A DNA stretch of 11,532 nt. Origin: UMGS1908 sp045588795. GTDB taxonomy: Bacteria; Bacillota; Clostridia; Christensenellales; UBA1242. Below, piece by piece: positions 1 through 7,374 of the stretch; within the stretch, counting starts at the first letter, position 1; each line of letters starts with the position of its first letter. Position numbers and translations under genes: made by a program. Below the pieces are notes generated by a model, which searched no databases, had not been told where the DNA came from, and saw only the letters and a program-made list of their open reading frames with translations. Location: assembly GCA_045588795.1 (NCBI GenBank), contig JAZNEY010000102.1:1-11532 (forward strand), written 5' to 3'.

Positions 1-349
1 TAACACCGCAAGCAATCGCAGCCTCTAAAACATTATTTGTACCAAGCACATTGGTTTTTACAGCCTCAACCGGAAAGAATTCGCAAGATGGAACTTGCTT
101 CAATGCTGCTGCGTGGAAAACATAGTCTACACCTGTCATAGCAGGAATTATAGAGTTGTAGTCACGAACATCTCCAATATAGAACTTAATCTTTGAGTTG
201 TTGTATAATTTCCTCATATCATCTTGTTTTTTCTCATCTCGACTAAAAATTCTTATTTCCTTAATGTCAGAATTTAAAAATCTTTTTAGCACAGTATTTC
301 CAAAAGAACCTGTACCCCCAGTAATTAATAATACCTTATCTTTAAACAT
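1..349 (-). CDS. capE: UDP-GlcNAc 4,6-dehydratase/5-epimerase, CapE/FnlA/WbjB type (partial, C-terminus off the left edge)
   Basis: The first 116 residues are present; the gene runs off the window. The protein begins MFKDKVLLITGGTGSFG, a Rossmann NAD(P)-binding start with GGTGSFG at residues 11-17. SRDEKKQDDMRK lies at 37-47, GDVRD at 59-63, and AALKQVPSCEFFPVEAVKTN at 81-100. The last block is nearly diagnostic of CapE/FnlA enzymes and differs from the flagellar PseB branch. The family converts UDP-GlcNAc in the cytoplasm to a 4-keto-6-deoxy L-arabino sugar nucleotide, the first step to UDP-L-FucNAc, which is completed by CapF/CapG (FnlB/FnlC) homologues expected further left. The ATG at 349 has a good SD (AAAAGGAG, 357-364). 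It lies 53 nt after the GT4 gene and is probably co-transcribed. The catalytic residues lie beyond the edge, so activity cannot be checked. Confidence 0.9.
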   Translation of the reverse strand, partial: MFKDKVLLITGGTGSFGNTVLKRFLNSDIKEIRIFSRDEKKQDDMRKLYNNSKIKFYIGDVRDYNSIIPAMTGVDYVFHAAALKQVPSCEFFPVEAVKTNVLGTNNVLEAAIACGV

Positions 350-390
350 TATTTTTCTCCTTTTGTGTCTTTATTTAATTATCTCTCAAA

Positions 391-411
391 TCAACCATTT
401 AGTCAACCATT
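391..411 (-). repeat. 12-nt tandem duplication of the GT4 gene end, with a second in-frame stop
   Basis: Read on the minus strand, AATGGTTGA occurs twice, 12 nt apart (411-403 and 399-391), separated by CTA. The first copy encodes the last residues Asn-Gly and the TGA stop of the GT4 gene. The second copy repeats them in the same frame, giving a backup stop. It looks like a small slippage duplication and no function is implied. Confidence 0.6.
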
Positions 412-1605
412 AAAATAATTAGTCTCTTGTTTTTCTATACCTTTTGCAAACTTATTAAATTTATCTATTATACCTTTAATAGAATATTTGTACTCTTTCA
501 AACTATCTCTAGCGTTTTCGAGGTATGTTTTATCGCTCATTATTTCTTTTAATTTAGAATATAACCCTTCATTTGAATTTTCACAAACAAACCCATAGTC
601 TCCAACCACCTCATCAGCTGAAATTGTATTAGTTGTAAGCACCGGTACACCCAACACCATTGATTCAATAAGCACAATCCCATAAGACTCATGAAATGAT
701 GGTAAAACGAAAAGATTCGACTGTTTTATATATGGATACGGGTTAAATTTATTTCCTAAAAGTTTTACATAACTTTCCATTCCATTAGAGCAAATATAAT
801 CTTTAATCTTACCATACTCTTTCCCATCTCCCGCTATTGCATATTGAAAAGTAAATCCTTCTTTGTGTAACTTTTGTAATTGTTCCAACAACCTTATATG
901 TCCCTTTTCCTCGCTTAGCCTTGCGACTGTAACCAGTCTCATCCCTTCGCCCCAGTTGAAAGATGTCTCTTCTTTGGCTTTTGTTATTATCTCTTCTGTA
1001 TTTATAACATTGTACAAATAATCTATTTTACTTGAAATATTTGGAAGTAACTGTTTCATCTGCTCTGCACAACTTTTTGACACGCAAACTATTTTATCAA
1101 ACTGTTCAAAGATACTTATGGCATACGGCTCATTAAGTCCACTTCGACCAAAATCACTATGCATAAAGGCAAACTTTTGTTTCGCTGTAACCTTTTGTAA
1201 TATCAATTCTGAACAGCCCCTCATCATAGACTTCTTTCCCATACTAGGCTGAAAAGATATAGCAATATCATAATTTTTTTCTAAACATTTTTGTTTGTTT
1301 AATGCATTTTGAAAAATCTTGTTACAACCAAACACTTTCGCAATACATGCCTTTATTGTCCTTTTGACAAAAAATGGCAAACCATACTTCTTCGCATTTT
1401 TCTGTAAAACGGCAAACGGAAACAATGCTTTATTCGTTCGTATTATATTGATAGATTTATCTAATTCCTCAATTAAAGGACTATCATCATTCATCAGCAA
1501 TAAATCAACATTAATACCTTTGCCTGCTAATAAGTTGACAAAATTTATACAACTCCTCTGGATTCCGCCAGTATCCAAATCTTTTAATGCTACAACTATA
1601 TCCAT
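403..1605 (-). CDS. Glycosyltransferase family 4 (GT-B fold), surface polysaccharide
   Basis: A 400-residue soluble retaining glycosyltransferase of GT4 type. The N-terminal Rossmann domain opens MDIVVALKDLDTGGIQRS; the GG of the acceptor-side loop is at residues 13-14. The C-terminal donor-binding domain has VARLSEEKG (residues 227-235, with R229 and K234 as the usual phosphate-contacting pair), AGDG at 258-261, and an E-X7-E motif at E306 and E314 in HESYGIVLIE. Length is normal for the family. It likely adds one sugar to an undecaprenyl-linked repeat unit on the cytoplasmic membrane face; neither donor nor acceptor can be told from sequence. The ATG at 1605 has AAGGAG 8 nt upstream (1614-1619). 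It lies 40 nt downstream of the polymerase-GT2 fusion and 53 nt before the CapE-like gene, all in one direction. Confidence 0.9.
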   Translation of the reverse strand: MDIVVALKDLDTGGIQRSCINFVNLLAGKGINVDLLLMNDDSPLIEELDKSINIIRTNKALFPFAVLQKNAKKYGLPFFVKRTIKACIAKVFGCNKIFQNALNKQKCLEKNYDIAISFQPSMGKKSMMRGCSELILQKVTAKQKFAFMHSDFGRSGLNEPYAISIFEQFDKIVCVSKSCAEQMKQLLPNISSKIDYLYNVINTEEIITKAKEETSFNWGEGMRLVTVARLSEEKGHIRLLEQLQKLHKEGFTFQYAIAGDGKEYGKIKDYICSNGMESYVKLLGNKFNPYPYIKQSNLFVLPSFHESYGIVLIESMVLGVPVLTTNTISADEVVGDYGFVCENSNEGLYSKLKEIMSDKTYLENARDSLKEYKYSIKGIIDKFNKFAKGIEKQETNYFNG

Positions 1606-1645
1606 TTTACAAACTCCTTATGTACCCTACATTTTGCAATTGTGT

Positions 1646-4174
1646 CTATGTAATTAACGAAACCAATCTCAGTGAAACATTTAATCCAAACATAAATAAA
1701 CAACATCTTATTAACAAAAACTTACTCTTTGAGGGAATTGTGAATATCTCACGAACCTCTTCGAGTTTTTCTTTTAATTTTGCCTTATCTTCTTTCGTTA
1801 ATTTTTTGTAATATTGAAGTGTTGAATACGCTGTGTTTGACACAAACGCTTTTAATGCCCTTTTGTGCGAATTTGCTACATTTGAATTATTTATTACAAA
1901 CATGGCTTCACTGCAAGCGTCTAAAGCATCTGTTGTCTTTGACAATTTAACAGCACCCATTGCAGAGTTATTTCTTCTTACATAATGATAAAAAGCGATA
2001 TTTGATAGGTAAATATTTCGGCTATTTAAAAGTACTCTTGTACTCCACTCCATATCTTCTGCAACCGTATATTTTTTGAAAAATATGTTGTTTTGTACTA
2101 CTATTTCTCTTTTTACAAACCTGTAACAAGCACTATTACTTGACATTTTAAATATCTTACTAATTCCCTTTTCGTTGCTCGTATAAACTTTGTTACACAT
2201 TTCATCTGGATAGTTGTTCATAATTTTAATATCGCCATCTTTTTCGTGCACAAAGCCAAATTGAACAATGTCAAATTCTTCTCCGCCACTTATCAGTTGA
2301 GTCGCATCTTTAATCTTTTCATTGACATAGTCATCACCATCAATAAAAGCTAAATATTTCCCAGTTGCAAGACTAAGACCGGTATTTCTAGCATCAGAAA
2401 CACCTTTCCCTGTACACTTTGCACAAACGACTGATTTGTTTTGCTTTTCTAAAACAGAAATTTTATCCATTGTGCCATCAGTCGAGCCATCATCAACCAA
2501 GATAATTTCATAATCGATAGCGTTACCAATATTATCAATTACTGACTTTACACATTTTTCAATATACTTATCAACATTAAAGCAAGGTATTATAATTGAT
2601 AGCAACTTGTTCGTTTTCTCTTCACTAAATTTATACGCAAACTCACTTACTTTCTCTTCTTTCCTTTCAATAGGTTCTTCTCCCTTGTAAGTAAGACTCA
2701 TAAATAAAACTAGTAAATATATCGACAATCTATAAGAAAGCATATTACATAAAGCCATAAACAAACCAAATATGACTATTCCAACCATTAAATTTGTCAA
2801 TTTTATGCCTTTTAGACTTTTCTTACGTGTTGCAACATAAATCATTGCAATAACTAACAATATCCCGATTATTCCAAGTCTATAAATGGCTTGAACAAAT
2901 GTGTTATGCTCTGCAAAGTTCGCAATTTTATATCCATTATCACAAAGAACAAACGGAGCACCAATTCCATGCCCAAGTAATGCGACCTTGATTGAACTGA
3001 AGGATTTTTCAAAATACGCAAGCCAAATATTTGTTCTTCCCGTTGTCAGCACAGTAAGCCTATTATTTCTGTATACATAAACAGATTCTTCATATATTAT
3101 TACTGTTTCTCCCTCGCTCGGAACACTACCTGGCGTATCAACATCAACTTTATCATCATCTGTAACCATGTCTTTCTTTGGCACTTCTATAGGTATGTAA
3201 AGTGTTTGTTCTTGCTTTACATCACTATTGTCTCTAGTAATTCTCCCAGACAATGCAAGAATACTATTAAAGCAAACTGTACAACTTAAAAGAAAACAAA
3301 CCAGGAATGATAAGCATTTAAAAAATCCCGCCTTCCATCTGTGTTTAAAGAATATAATCACGCAGAATGTTGTCATTAAAAGTCCATAAATAACAAGCAT
3401 CATTTTAGAAAGCGACATAATTGCAAATACTGTTAAAGCAAACATTGCGACATAGAAAAGGTTCTTAATCTCCCCTCTATCATACAAAATCATCATACCG
3501 GCAAGAATCATAAGCAAATCGCCAGCATAGTAATTTGGGTCATTTGAAACGCCAGTGAATCTGCCACCGTAATCTTCAAAATATGGAATAATGCTTTGAG
3601 CCCTCGCGAACATTGGTCTTGCAAATCCAAGGATTGAAGCGAGTATTGCTCCAAGGAAGAAAATGAAAATGATTTCCTTAAAGCTAAAATCCTTCAAGTA
3701 ATAATACAAAACATAGCAAATAGCAATTGTTAAATATGCTGCACCATGCGTAGTAAATGAGAATGGTCCAATAACAGTAATGTACACCAACAATATTGCT
3801 GTTAAAATTGTAAACGGCCAGTTAATTTCTTTATCCTTTTTAATAAACAAACTGATAAACAGTTTTATGCCCAAAATTAACAAGACCAAGCACCATAGTG
3901 CAATTGAGTAATATAAATCCGAAGATGTTTGCCTGATGATATTTAAAAATGGTAACAAAAATACCATATAATACGTGCACCTAGAAGTTTTTTCACATAA
4001 AATAAACAATCCGGCAAATGCAACAACTGCAAACACAAAAACATAATGTATTAGACTTAAAAAGGCAAAAAAGTACAATATCAAACATTTAAGCACAATG
4101 TCTGTAAAATCTTTATGTTCAGTTTTTAATTCGCCCAACAAACTCGTTGAAAAGTTAATTAATTTAGTTTTCAT
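1646..4174 (-). CDS. Fusion protein: O-antigen polymerase/ligase-like membrane domain plus C-terminal GT2 glycosyltransferase
   Basis: 842 residues with two modules. Residues about 1-495 are highly hydrophobic, roughly a dozen membrane segments, with Wzy/WaaL family marks: NDPNYYAGDL (211-220), GRTNIWLAYF (379-388), GHGIGAP (401-407) and AEHNTFVQAI (421-430, H423). A long acidic loop of about 65 residues (311-378) precedes GRTNIW and should face outside. After a charged linker (497-522) comes a GT-A GT2 domain: LLSIIIPCFNVDKYIEKC (524-541), DDGSTDGT (561-568), a DXD-type DGDD (612-615) and a candidate catalytic base in EDMEW (706-710). The tail (about 818-842) is a hydrophobic, possibly membrane-associated helix. 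Separate Wzy and GT2 proteins are the norm, so the fusion is unusual. The ORF is open throughout and no good internal start precedes the GT2 part. The ATG at 4174 has AAGGAAA upstream and overlaps the preceding gene by 11 nt, which suggests translational coupling. Inferred role: polymerisation or ligation of repeat units plus addition of one sugar. Confidence 0.87.
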   Translation of the reverse strand: MKTKLINFSTSLLGELKTEHKDFTDIVLKCLILYFFAFLSLIHYVFVFAVVAFAGLFILCEKTSRCTYYMVFLLPFLNIIRQTSSDLYYSIALWCLVLLILGIKLFISLFIKKDKEINWPFTILTAILLVYITVIGPFSFTTHGAAYLTIAICYVLYYYLKDFSFKEIIFIFFLGAILASILGFARPMFARAQSIIPYFEDYGGRFTGVSNDPNYYAGDLLMILAGMMILYDRGEIKNLFYVAMFALTVFAIMSLSKMMLVIYGLLMTTFCVIIFFKHRWKAGFFKCLSFLVCFLLSCTVCFNSILALSGRITRDNSDVKQEQTLYIPIEVPKKDMVTDDDKVDVDTPGSVPSEGETVIIYEESVYVYRNNRLTVLTTGRTNIWLAYFEKSFSSIKVALLGHGIGAPFVLCDNGYKIANFAEHNTFVQAIYRLGIIGILLVIAMIYVATRKKSLKGIKLTNLMVGIVIFGLFMALCNMLSYRLSIYLLVLFMSLTYKGEEPIERKEEKVSEFAYKFSEEKTNKLLSIIIPCFNVDKYIEKCVKSVIDNIGNAIDYEIILVDDGSTDGTMDKISVLEKQNKSVVCAKCTGKGVSDARNTGLSLATGKYLAFIDGDDYVNEKIKDATQLISGGEEFDIVQFGFVHEKDGDIKIMNNYPDEMCNKVYTSNEKGISKIFKMSSNSACYRFVKREIVVQNNIFFKKYTVAEDMEWSTRVLLNSRNIYLSNIAFYHYVRRNNSAMGAVKLSKTTDALDACSEAMFVINNSNVANSHKRALKAFVSNTAYSTLQYYKKLTKEDKAKLKEKLEEVREIFTIPSKSKFLLIRCCLFMFGLNVSLRLVSLIT

Positions 4175-5012
4175 TAGTAGATTTCCTTAAATGCTTTTTA
4201 TATATTCTTTCTTTCAAACTTCCTGGCATTAAAACGTGTACAACAAATCGTATCAAAAGTGTCTTGTAATAACTAACTACGCCCATCATTTTGTTCTTTC
4301 TCATAAATTTAAAAAGTCTTTTTTGGCTTTTAAAGTATTTATAACCACCTCTTCTTTTAAAGGTGTCTGCATTCATTCTTGCCTTTACAAGTTTATCAGG
4401 CATATTGCCCATTTTTGCACCATCTAGGTACATTCTGCACCAAAGATAATAATCTTCGCAGTAGTGCATATCTTGGTATCCACCAGCAGATAGAACCTTG
4501 CTCTTCTTCATCATAACAGTCATATGGTTGAATGGATTTCTTGACTTTATATATTTCGAAATCTCTTCCATTGTCTTTGGAACTTCTCTTACCGAAACAA
4601 TTTCATCAGGGCTAGTGCAAAACTCTTCTATATCCGAGCCCACAATATCTAGTTCGTTTTCGTTCATAAAAGCAAGTTGCTTTTCGAATCTATCAAGAAC
4701 TGCAATATCATCACTATCCATTCTTGCAATTATCTCGTTTGAACAAAGAGGAACTCCAAGATTTAAAACTTTTCCAAGCCCAATATTCTTTTCTTGAGGA
4801 TAATCTTTTATAAAAGGAAATTCCTCTTTCTTCTGTTTGATGACATCATATATTTCTTGTGGTACTGGACCATCAACTATTACAACAACCTCATCAGGCA
4901 CAACTGTTTGCTTGCATACACTATCAAGAGCATCTGCAAACCATTCTGGTTTGTCATTTTTATAAACGCTCATTAAAACAGAAAATTTTTGTTTTTCTTT
5001 TGATTCTTCCAT
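4164..5012 (-). CDS. Glycosyltransferase family 2, AmsE-like
   Basis: About 282 residues; numbering here is from the ATG at 5012. A GT-A fold: FSVLMSVYKNDKPEW at about 10-24, VVVIVDG at 42-48, IGLGKVLNLG near 77-86, the metal-binding DXD in ARMDSDD (96-102), and the presumed catalytic base in CEDYYLW (185-191). The pattern matches AmsE/WbbD-like transferases of capsule and amylovoran clusters, which often add galactose-type sugars; the specificity here is unknown. It should act at the inner membrane face on undecaprenyl-PP intermediates. The basic tail may aid membrane contact. An ATG 12 nt further upstream (5024) would add four residues, but it has no properly spaced SD, whereas 5012 has GGTGG 5 nt upstream. 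The gene follows the polymerase-transferase fusion by 16 nt (4 nt from the longer start) and overlaps the next gene by 11 nt. Confidence 0.88.
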   Translation of the reverse strand: MEESKEKQKFSVLMSVYKNDKPEWFADALDSVCKQTVVPDEVVVIVDGPVPQEIYDVIKQKKEEFPFIKDYPQEKNIGLGKVLNLGVPLCSNEIIARMDSDDIAVLDRFEKQLAFMNENELDIVGSDIEEFCTSPDEIVSVREVPKTMEEISKYIKSRNPFNHMTVMMKKSKVLSAGGYQDMHYCEDYYLWCRMYLDGAKMGNMPDKLVKARMNADTFKRRGGYKYFKSQKRLFKFMRKNKMMGVVSYYKTLLIRFVVHVLMPGSLKERIYKKHLRKSTNEN

Positions 5013-5028
5013 TGTTTCCACCATCCTA

Positions 5029-7260
5029 TTACACTGCTTTGTTCTGATTTACTGTGCAGATGTCTGCCTTGAAATTGTTTCCTTCCATAAGTTTCTTTGC
5101 TTCTTCAATCTTCGCATCATATTCTTCTTGTGTGATAATCTCATTTTTCAATAAATGTTTACCAAAATGATATTCATCTGCTGTTGCATTTGTATCTGTA
5201 ATTTCTGGCTTTTTCACTATCTTGATTGCTGTTTTAAAAATGATTTTTATATCAAGCCAAAGCGAACAATTTTCAACATAATAAATGTCATACTCAAAAG
5301 TCTCTTTCCAAGAATTTAGGTTTCTGCCATTCGCTTGTGCAAGCCCTGTAAGACCCGGTCTTACCTCACTTCTTCTGTTTTGTTCATCATTGTAGAAAAC
5401 CATATCTTGGACAAGTTTTGGTCTTGGACCCACAATGCTCATATCTCCTTTAAAAATATTCCAAAGTTGAGGAAGTTCATCAAGGCTTGTTTTACGAAGC
5501 ATCTTTCCAAACTTTGTAATTCTTTGGTCATCTGGAAGAAGCGCTCCACTTTCATCTCTTGCATTGGTCATACTTCTGTATTTTGCGAACATAAACAATT
5601 TGTTGTTTTTACCCGGTCTTGGTTGCTTGAATAAAACTGGCGAACCGTGTTTAATTCTAACAATTATTGAGAGCACTAAAAATACTGGTGATAAAATAAT
5701 CAGTGCTATGCCAGATAATAACATATCAAAAAATCTTTTAAAGAAATGCCTGTAAAGCCAATGCTTTCTTGTTTTTTTCTTTTTTGCAGGTTCTTCTTTA
5801 ACTTCTGCGACTTCAGAATTTGAAACCTCTTCTTTAACCGCAGTCAACTCTTCTTCGTTTAGAGTAACCTCTTCTTTTTCATCAACTTCCAATTTTTCAT
5901 TTTCGTTCATTTTTTTATCCTCTCCTTGATATATACTATCACATTCAAGTGCAAACAACAATAGGTAAATCATAATTAATTTATAAGATGAAATAAATCC
6001 ACAATCTACAAATCCGTAAACAGCATACGCAAAATACGAAATCCACACAAACACCTTAAACCAACTAATTTTTGTGAGCATTGTAGTAAAACGTTGAATA
6101 TAATACGGAATAAACAGCATCATACCGACTATACCAGTACTTGCAAGAATTTGTAAAGCTGTGTTGTGTGCCCTTACCATTCCATCTGATGCAAATTCAG
6201 AATCGGTATAAAAGCCCATTCCAAAAATCTTGTTTTCTGTAAACTTTTGAAAATATCGAGAGTAAATCTTTTCTCTTCCATTTCCACTAAACCCAAGTGT
6301 TGTAAATTGATGAAATATCTCTTCAAAAATCGTATAATACGCCAAACTCGCAAGCCCCATTGCAATCAGCAAACACAAGAGCAATTGCCACCAATTAAGT
6401 TTTACAAAACCAATCAGCACACAAAGAATGTAAACTACAACCCCAGCAACCATCATACTTCTGCAATTTGTTAGGAATATAAAACTCAAAAATATTGTTG
6501 CAAGCGAGGTATAACCCAGCTGAAATTTGTGTTTTGATGCAAGATAAAAGCACATTGGTATTCCCATAGCGAGTACGACTGCAACAGAATTTGTAATTGC
6601 CCAACCAAGAGACATTTCCTTAAGTACTATCGTTTTTAAAAAATCTTCTTGCCTGTAAAAATGCACTGCCATTTCAAGGACAATTATTATTCCAAGAGCA
6701 ACAATAGACTTAACAACGGTATCTTTGCTTCTTTCATCTGTACATTTATAAAGCAACAAGTAAAGCCCAAGAAATGCAAGTCCGCAACCACCTGCAATTA
6801 ATGCAAGCGTAAATGTTTGCCCCTCATAACCTATACCACCTAAGAAGCCAGCAACAGAGGCAAGCAAAAAACCAACGAACAGCGAACTTGATGTAATTTT
6901 TTTATTGGATTTTTCGTGTACAACAGCAAAGTGATAAACCGCACACCCCACCATCACAACAACGAGAGTTATTAGCACAATCAATTTTGGTATAGTCAAC
7001 CTATATCTCATATTAAAATCGACCATAGCACAAATTGTTATCGCAATTGGAATTAATCTGTCCAAATATTTTTGAGTTAAAAACATATAGCAAAGCGATA
7101 GAAATGCAAACCCAACAGCAATAAACTCGCACTCAACACACCAACTTAAAAACACACATAGCGAAAGAACCAACAAATAGATGTCGGAATTAAAAAACTT
7201 ATCAAAAACATTTAAAATTTTTTTGTATATGCCAATGTCGGATTTTGTCAAATCTTTCAT
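5029..7260 (-). CDS. Fusion protein: O-antigen polymerase/ligase-like membrane domain plus phosphoglycosyl (sugar) transferase
   Basis: 743 residues from the ATG at 7260. The frame opens earlier with GTG at 7272, but that GTG overlaps the GGAG SD serving 7260. Residues about 25-440 are a multi-spanning membrane domain with Wzy/WaaL marks: TNCRSMM (264-270), SGNGREKIYSRY (325-336) and a RAHNTALQILASTG block (363-376, H365). A Lys/Glu-rich linker follows (about 443-500). The C-terminal part is a bacterial sugar transferase (PglC/WcaJ-type monotopic phosphoglycosyl transferase): a membrane helix at about 512-536, FKQPRPGKN (544-552), the catalytic Asp-Glu pair in SLDELPQ (D594, E595), GPRP (611-614) and RPGLTGLAQ (634-642). 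It should transfer a sugar-phosphate to undecaprenyl phosphate, the committing step of glycan synthesis. The tail (about 702-726, ITQEEYDAKIEEAKKLM) resembles a SHOCT helix pair. First gene of the operon. The junction at codons 448-451 holds an A7 run that could mark a split gene (see the site at 5908-5927). Confidence 0.88.
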   Translation of the reverse strand: MKDLTKSDIGIYKKILNVFDKFFNSDIYLLVLSLCVFLSWCVECEFIAVGFAFLSLCYMFLTQKYLDRLIPIAITICAMVDFNMRYRLTIPKLIVLITLVVVMVGCAVYHFAVVHEKSNKKITSSSLFVGFLLASVAGFLGGIGYEGQTFTLALIAGGCGLAFLGLYLLLYKCTDERSKDTVVKSIVALGIIIVLEMAVHFYRQEDFLKTIVLKEMSLGWAITNSVAVVLAMGIPMCFYLASKHKFQLGYTSLATIFLSFIFLTNCRSMMVAGVVVYILCVLIGFVKLNWWQLLLCLLIAMGLASLAYYTIFEEIFHQFTTLGFSGNGREKIYSRYFQKFTENKIFGMGFYTDSEFASDGMVRAHNTALQILASTGIVGMMLFIPYYIQRFTTMLTKISWFKVFVWISYFAYAVYGFVDCGFISSYKLIMIYLLLFALECDSIYQGEDKKMNENEKLEVDEKEEVTLNEEELTAVKEEVSNSEVAEVKEEPAKKKKTRKHWLYRHFFKRFFDMLLSGIALIILSPVFLVLSIIVRIKHGSPVLFKQPRPGKNNKLFMFAKYRSMTNARDESGALLPDDQRITKFGKMLRKTSLDELPQLWNIFKGDMSIVGPRPKLVQDMVFYNDEQNRRSEVRPGLTGLAQANGRNLNSWKETFEYDIYYVENCSLWLDIKIIFKTAIKIVKKPEITDTNATADEYHFGKHLLKNEIITQEEYDAKIEEAKKLMEGNNFKADICTVNQNKAV
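5908..5927 (-). promoter_or_regulatory. Internal SD, A7 tract and ATG at the polymerase-sugar transferase junction
   Basis: Inside the fused gene the minus strand reads AAGGAGAGG (5927-5919), then AT, seven A residues (5916-5910) and TGA. The last A plus TG form an in-frame ATG (5910-5908, codon 451), 8 nt from GAGG and 11 nt from AAGGAG. This is a strong initiation site that would give a 293-residue stand-alone sugar transferase. If the tract had six A residues, the upstream frame would read GAT AAA AAA TGA and stop in an ATGA overlap with that start. Internal initiation is therefore plausible, and so is an ancestral or switchable two-gene arrangement. Confidence 0.6.
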
Positions 7261-7287
7261 TTTAATCTCCACTACGTTTGTTATTTA

Positions 7288-7317
7288 ATTGTAACATAAT
7301 GAAGAACTATAATGCAA
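7288..7317 (-). promoter_or_regulatory. Candidate sigma-A-type promoter of the left operon
   Basis: On the minus strand a TTGCAT -35-like box (7317-7312) and a TACAAT -10 box (7293-7288) are separated by 18 nt. Transcription would start near 7280, leaving about 20 nt of leader before the ATG at 7260, with GGAG as SD. The -35 match is only partial, so the position is tentative. Confidence 0.4.
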
Positions 7318-7330
7318 GAGAAAATATACT

Positions 7331-7344
7331 TAAATATATATTTA
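7331..7344. repeat. 14-bp AT palindrome between the divergent promoters
   Basis: TAAATATATATTTA is a perfect palindrome lying between the two outward-facing candidate -35 boxes (7317 and 7346). It could be a shared operator or simply an AT-rich upstream (UP-like) element. In DNA this AT-rich a perfect 14-mer can arise by chance. Confidence 0.35.
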
Positions 7345-7345
7345 G

Positions 7346-7374
7346 TTTACTTTTACAACTCTAGGTTATATAAT
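7346..7374 (+). promoter_or_regulatory. Candidate sigma-A-type promoter of uppP and the two downstream genes
   Basis: TTTACT (7346-7351, four of six bases matching TTGACA) lies 17 nt before a perfect TATAAT (7369-7374). Transcription would start near 7381, giving a leader of about 35 nt ending in AAGGA (7401-7405), 9 nt before the uppP ATG. Confidence 0.6.

Noticed and set aside
2580..2700. Separate internal start for the GT2 domain of the 842-residue fusion
   Set aside because: The SD-like AAGGGAG is followed at proper distance only by ATT, and the in-frame TTG at residue 524 has a weak upstream sequence. The frame is best read as one protein.
4498..4797. Plus-strand ORF of 99 codons antisense to the AmsE-like gene
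   Set aside because: A shadow of a clearly coding minus-strand gene, with low-complexity Ser/Phe-rich translation.
7261..7272. GTG at 7272 as the start of the polymerase-sugar transferase fusion
   Set aside because: The GTG is part of the GTGGAG that serves as SD for the ATG at 7260, and it has no SD of its own.
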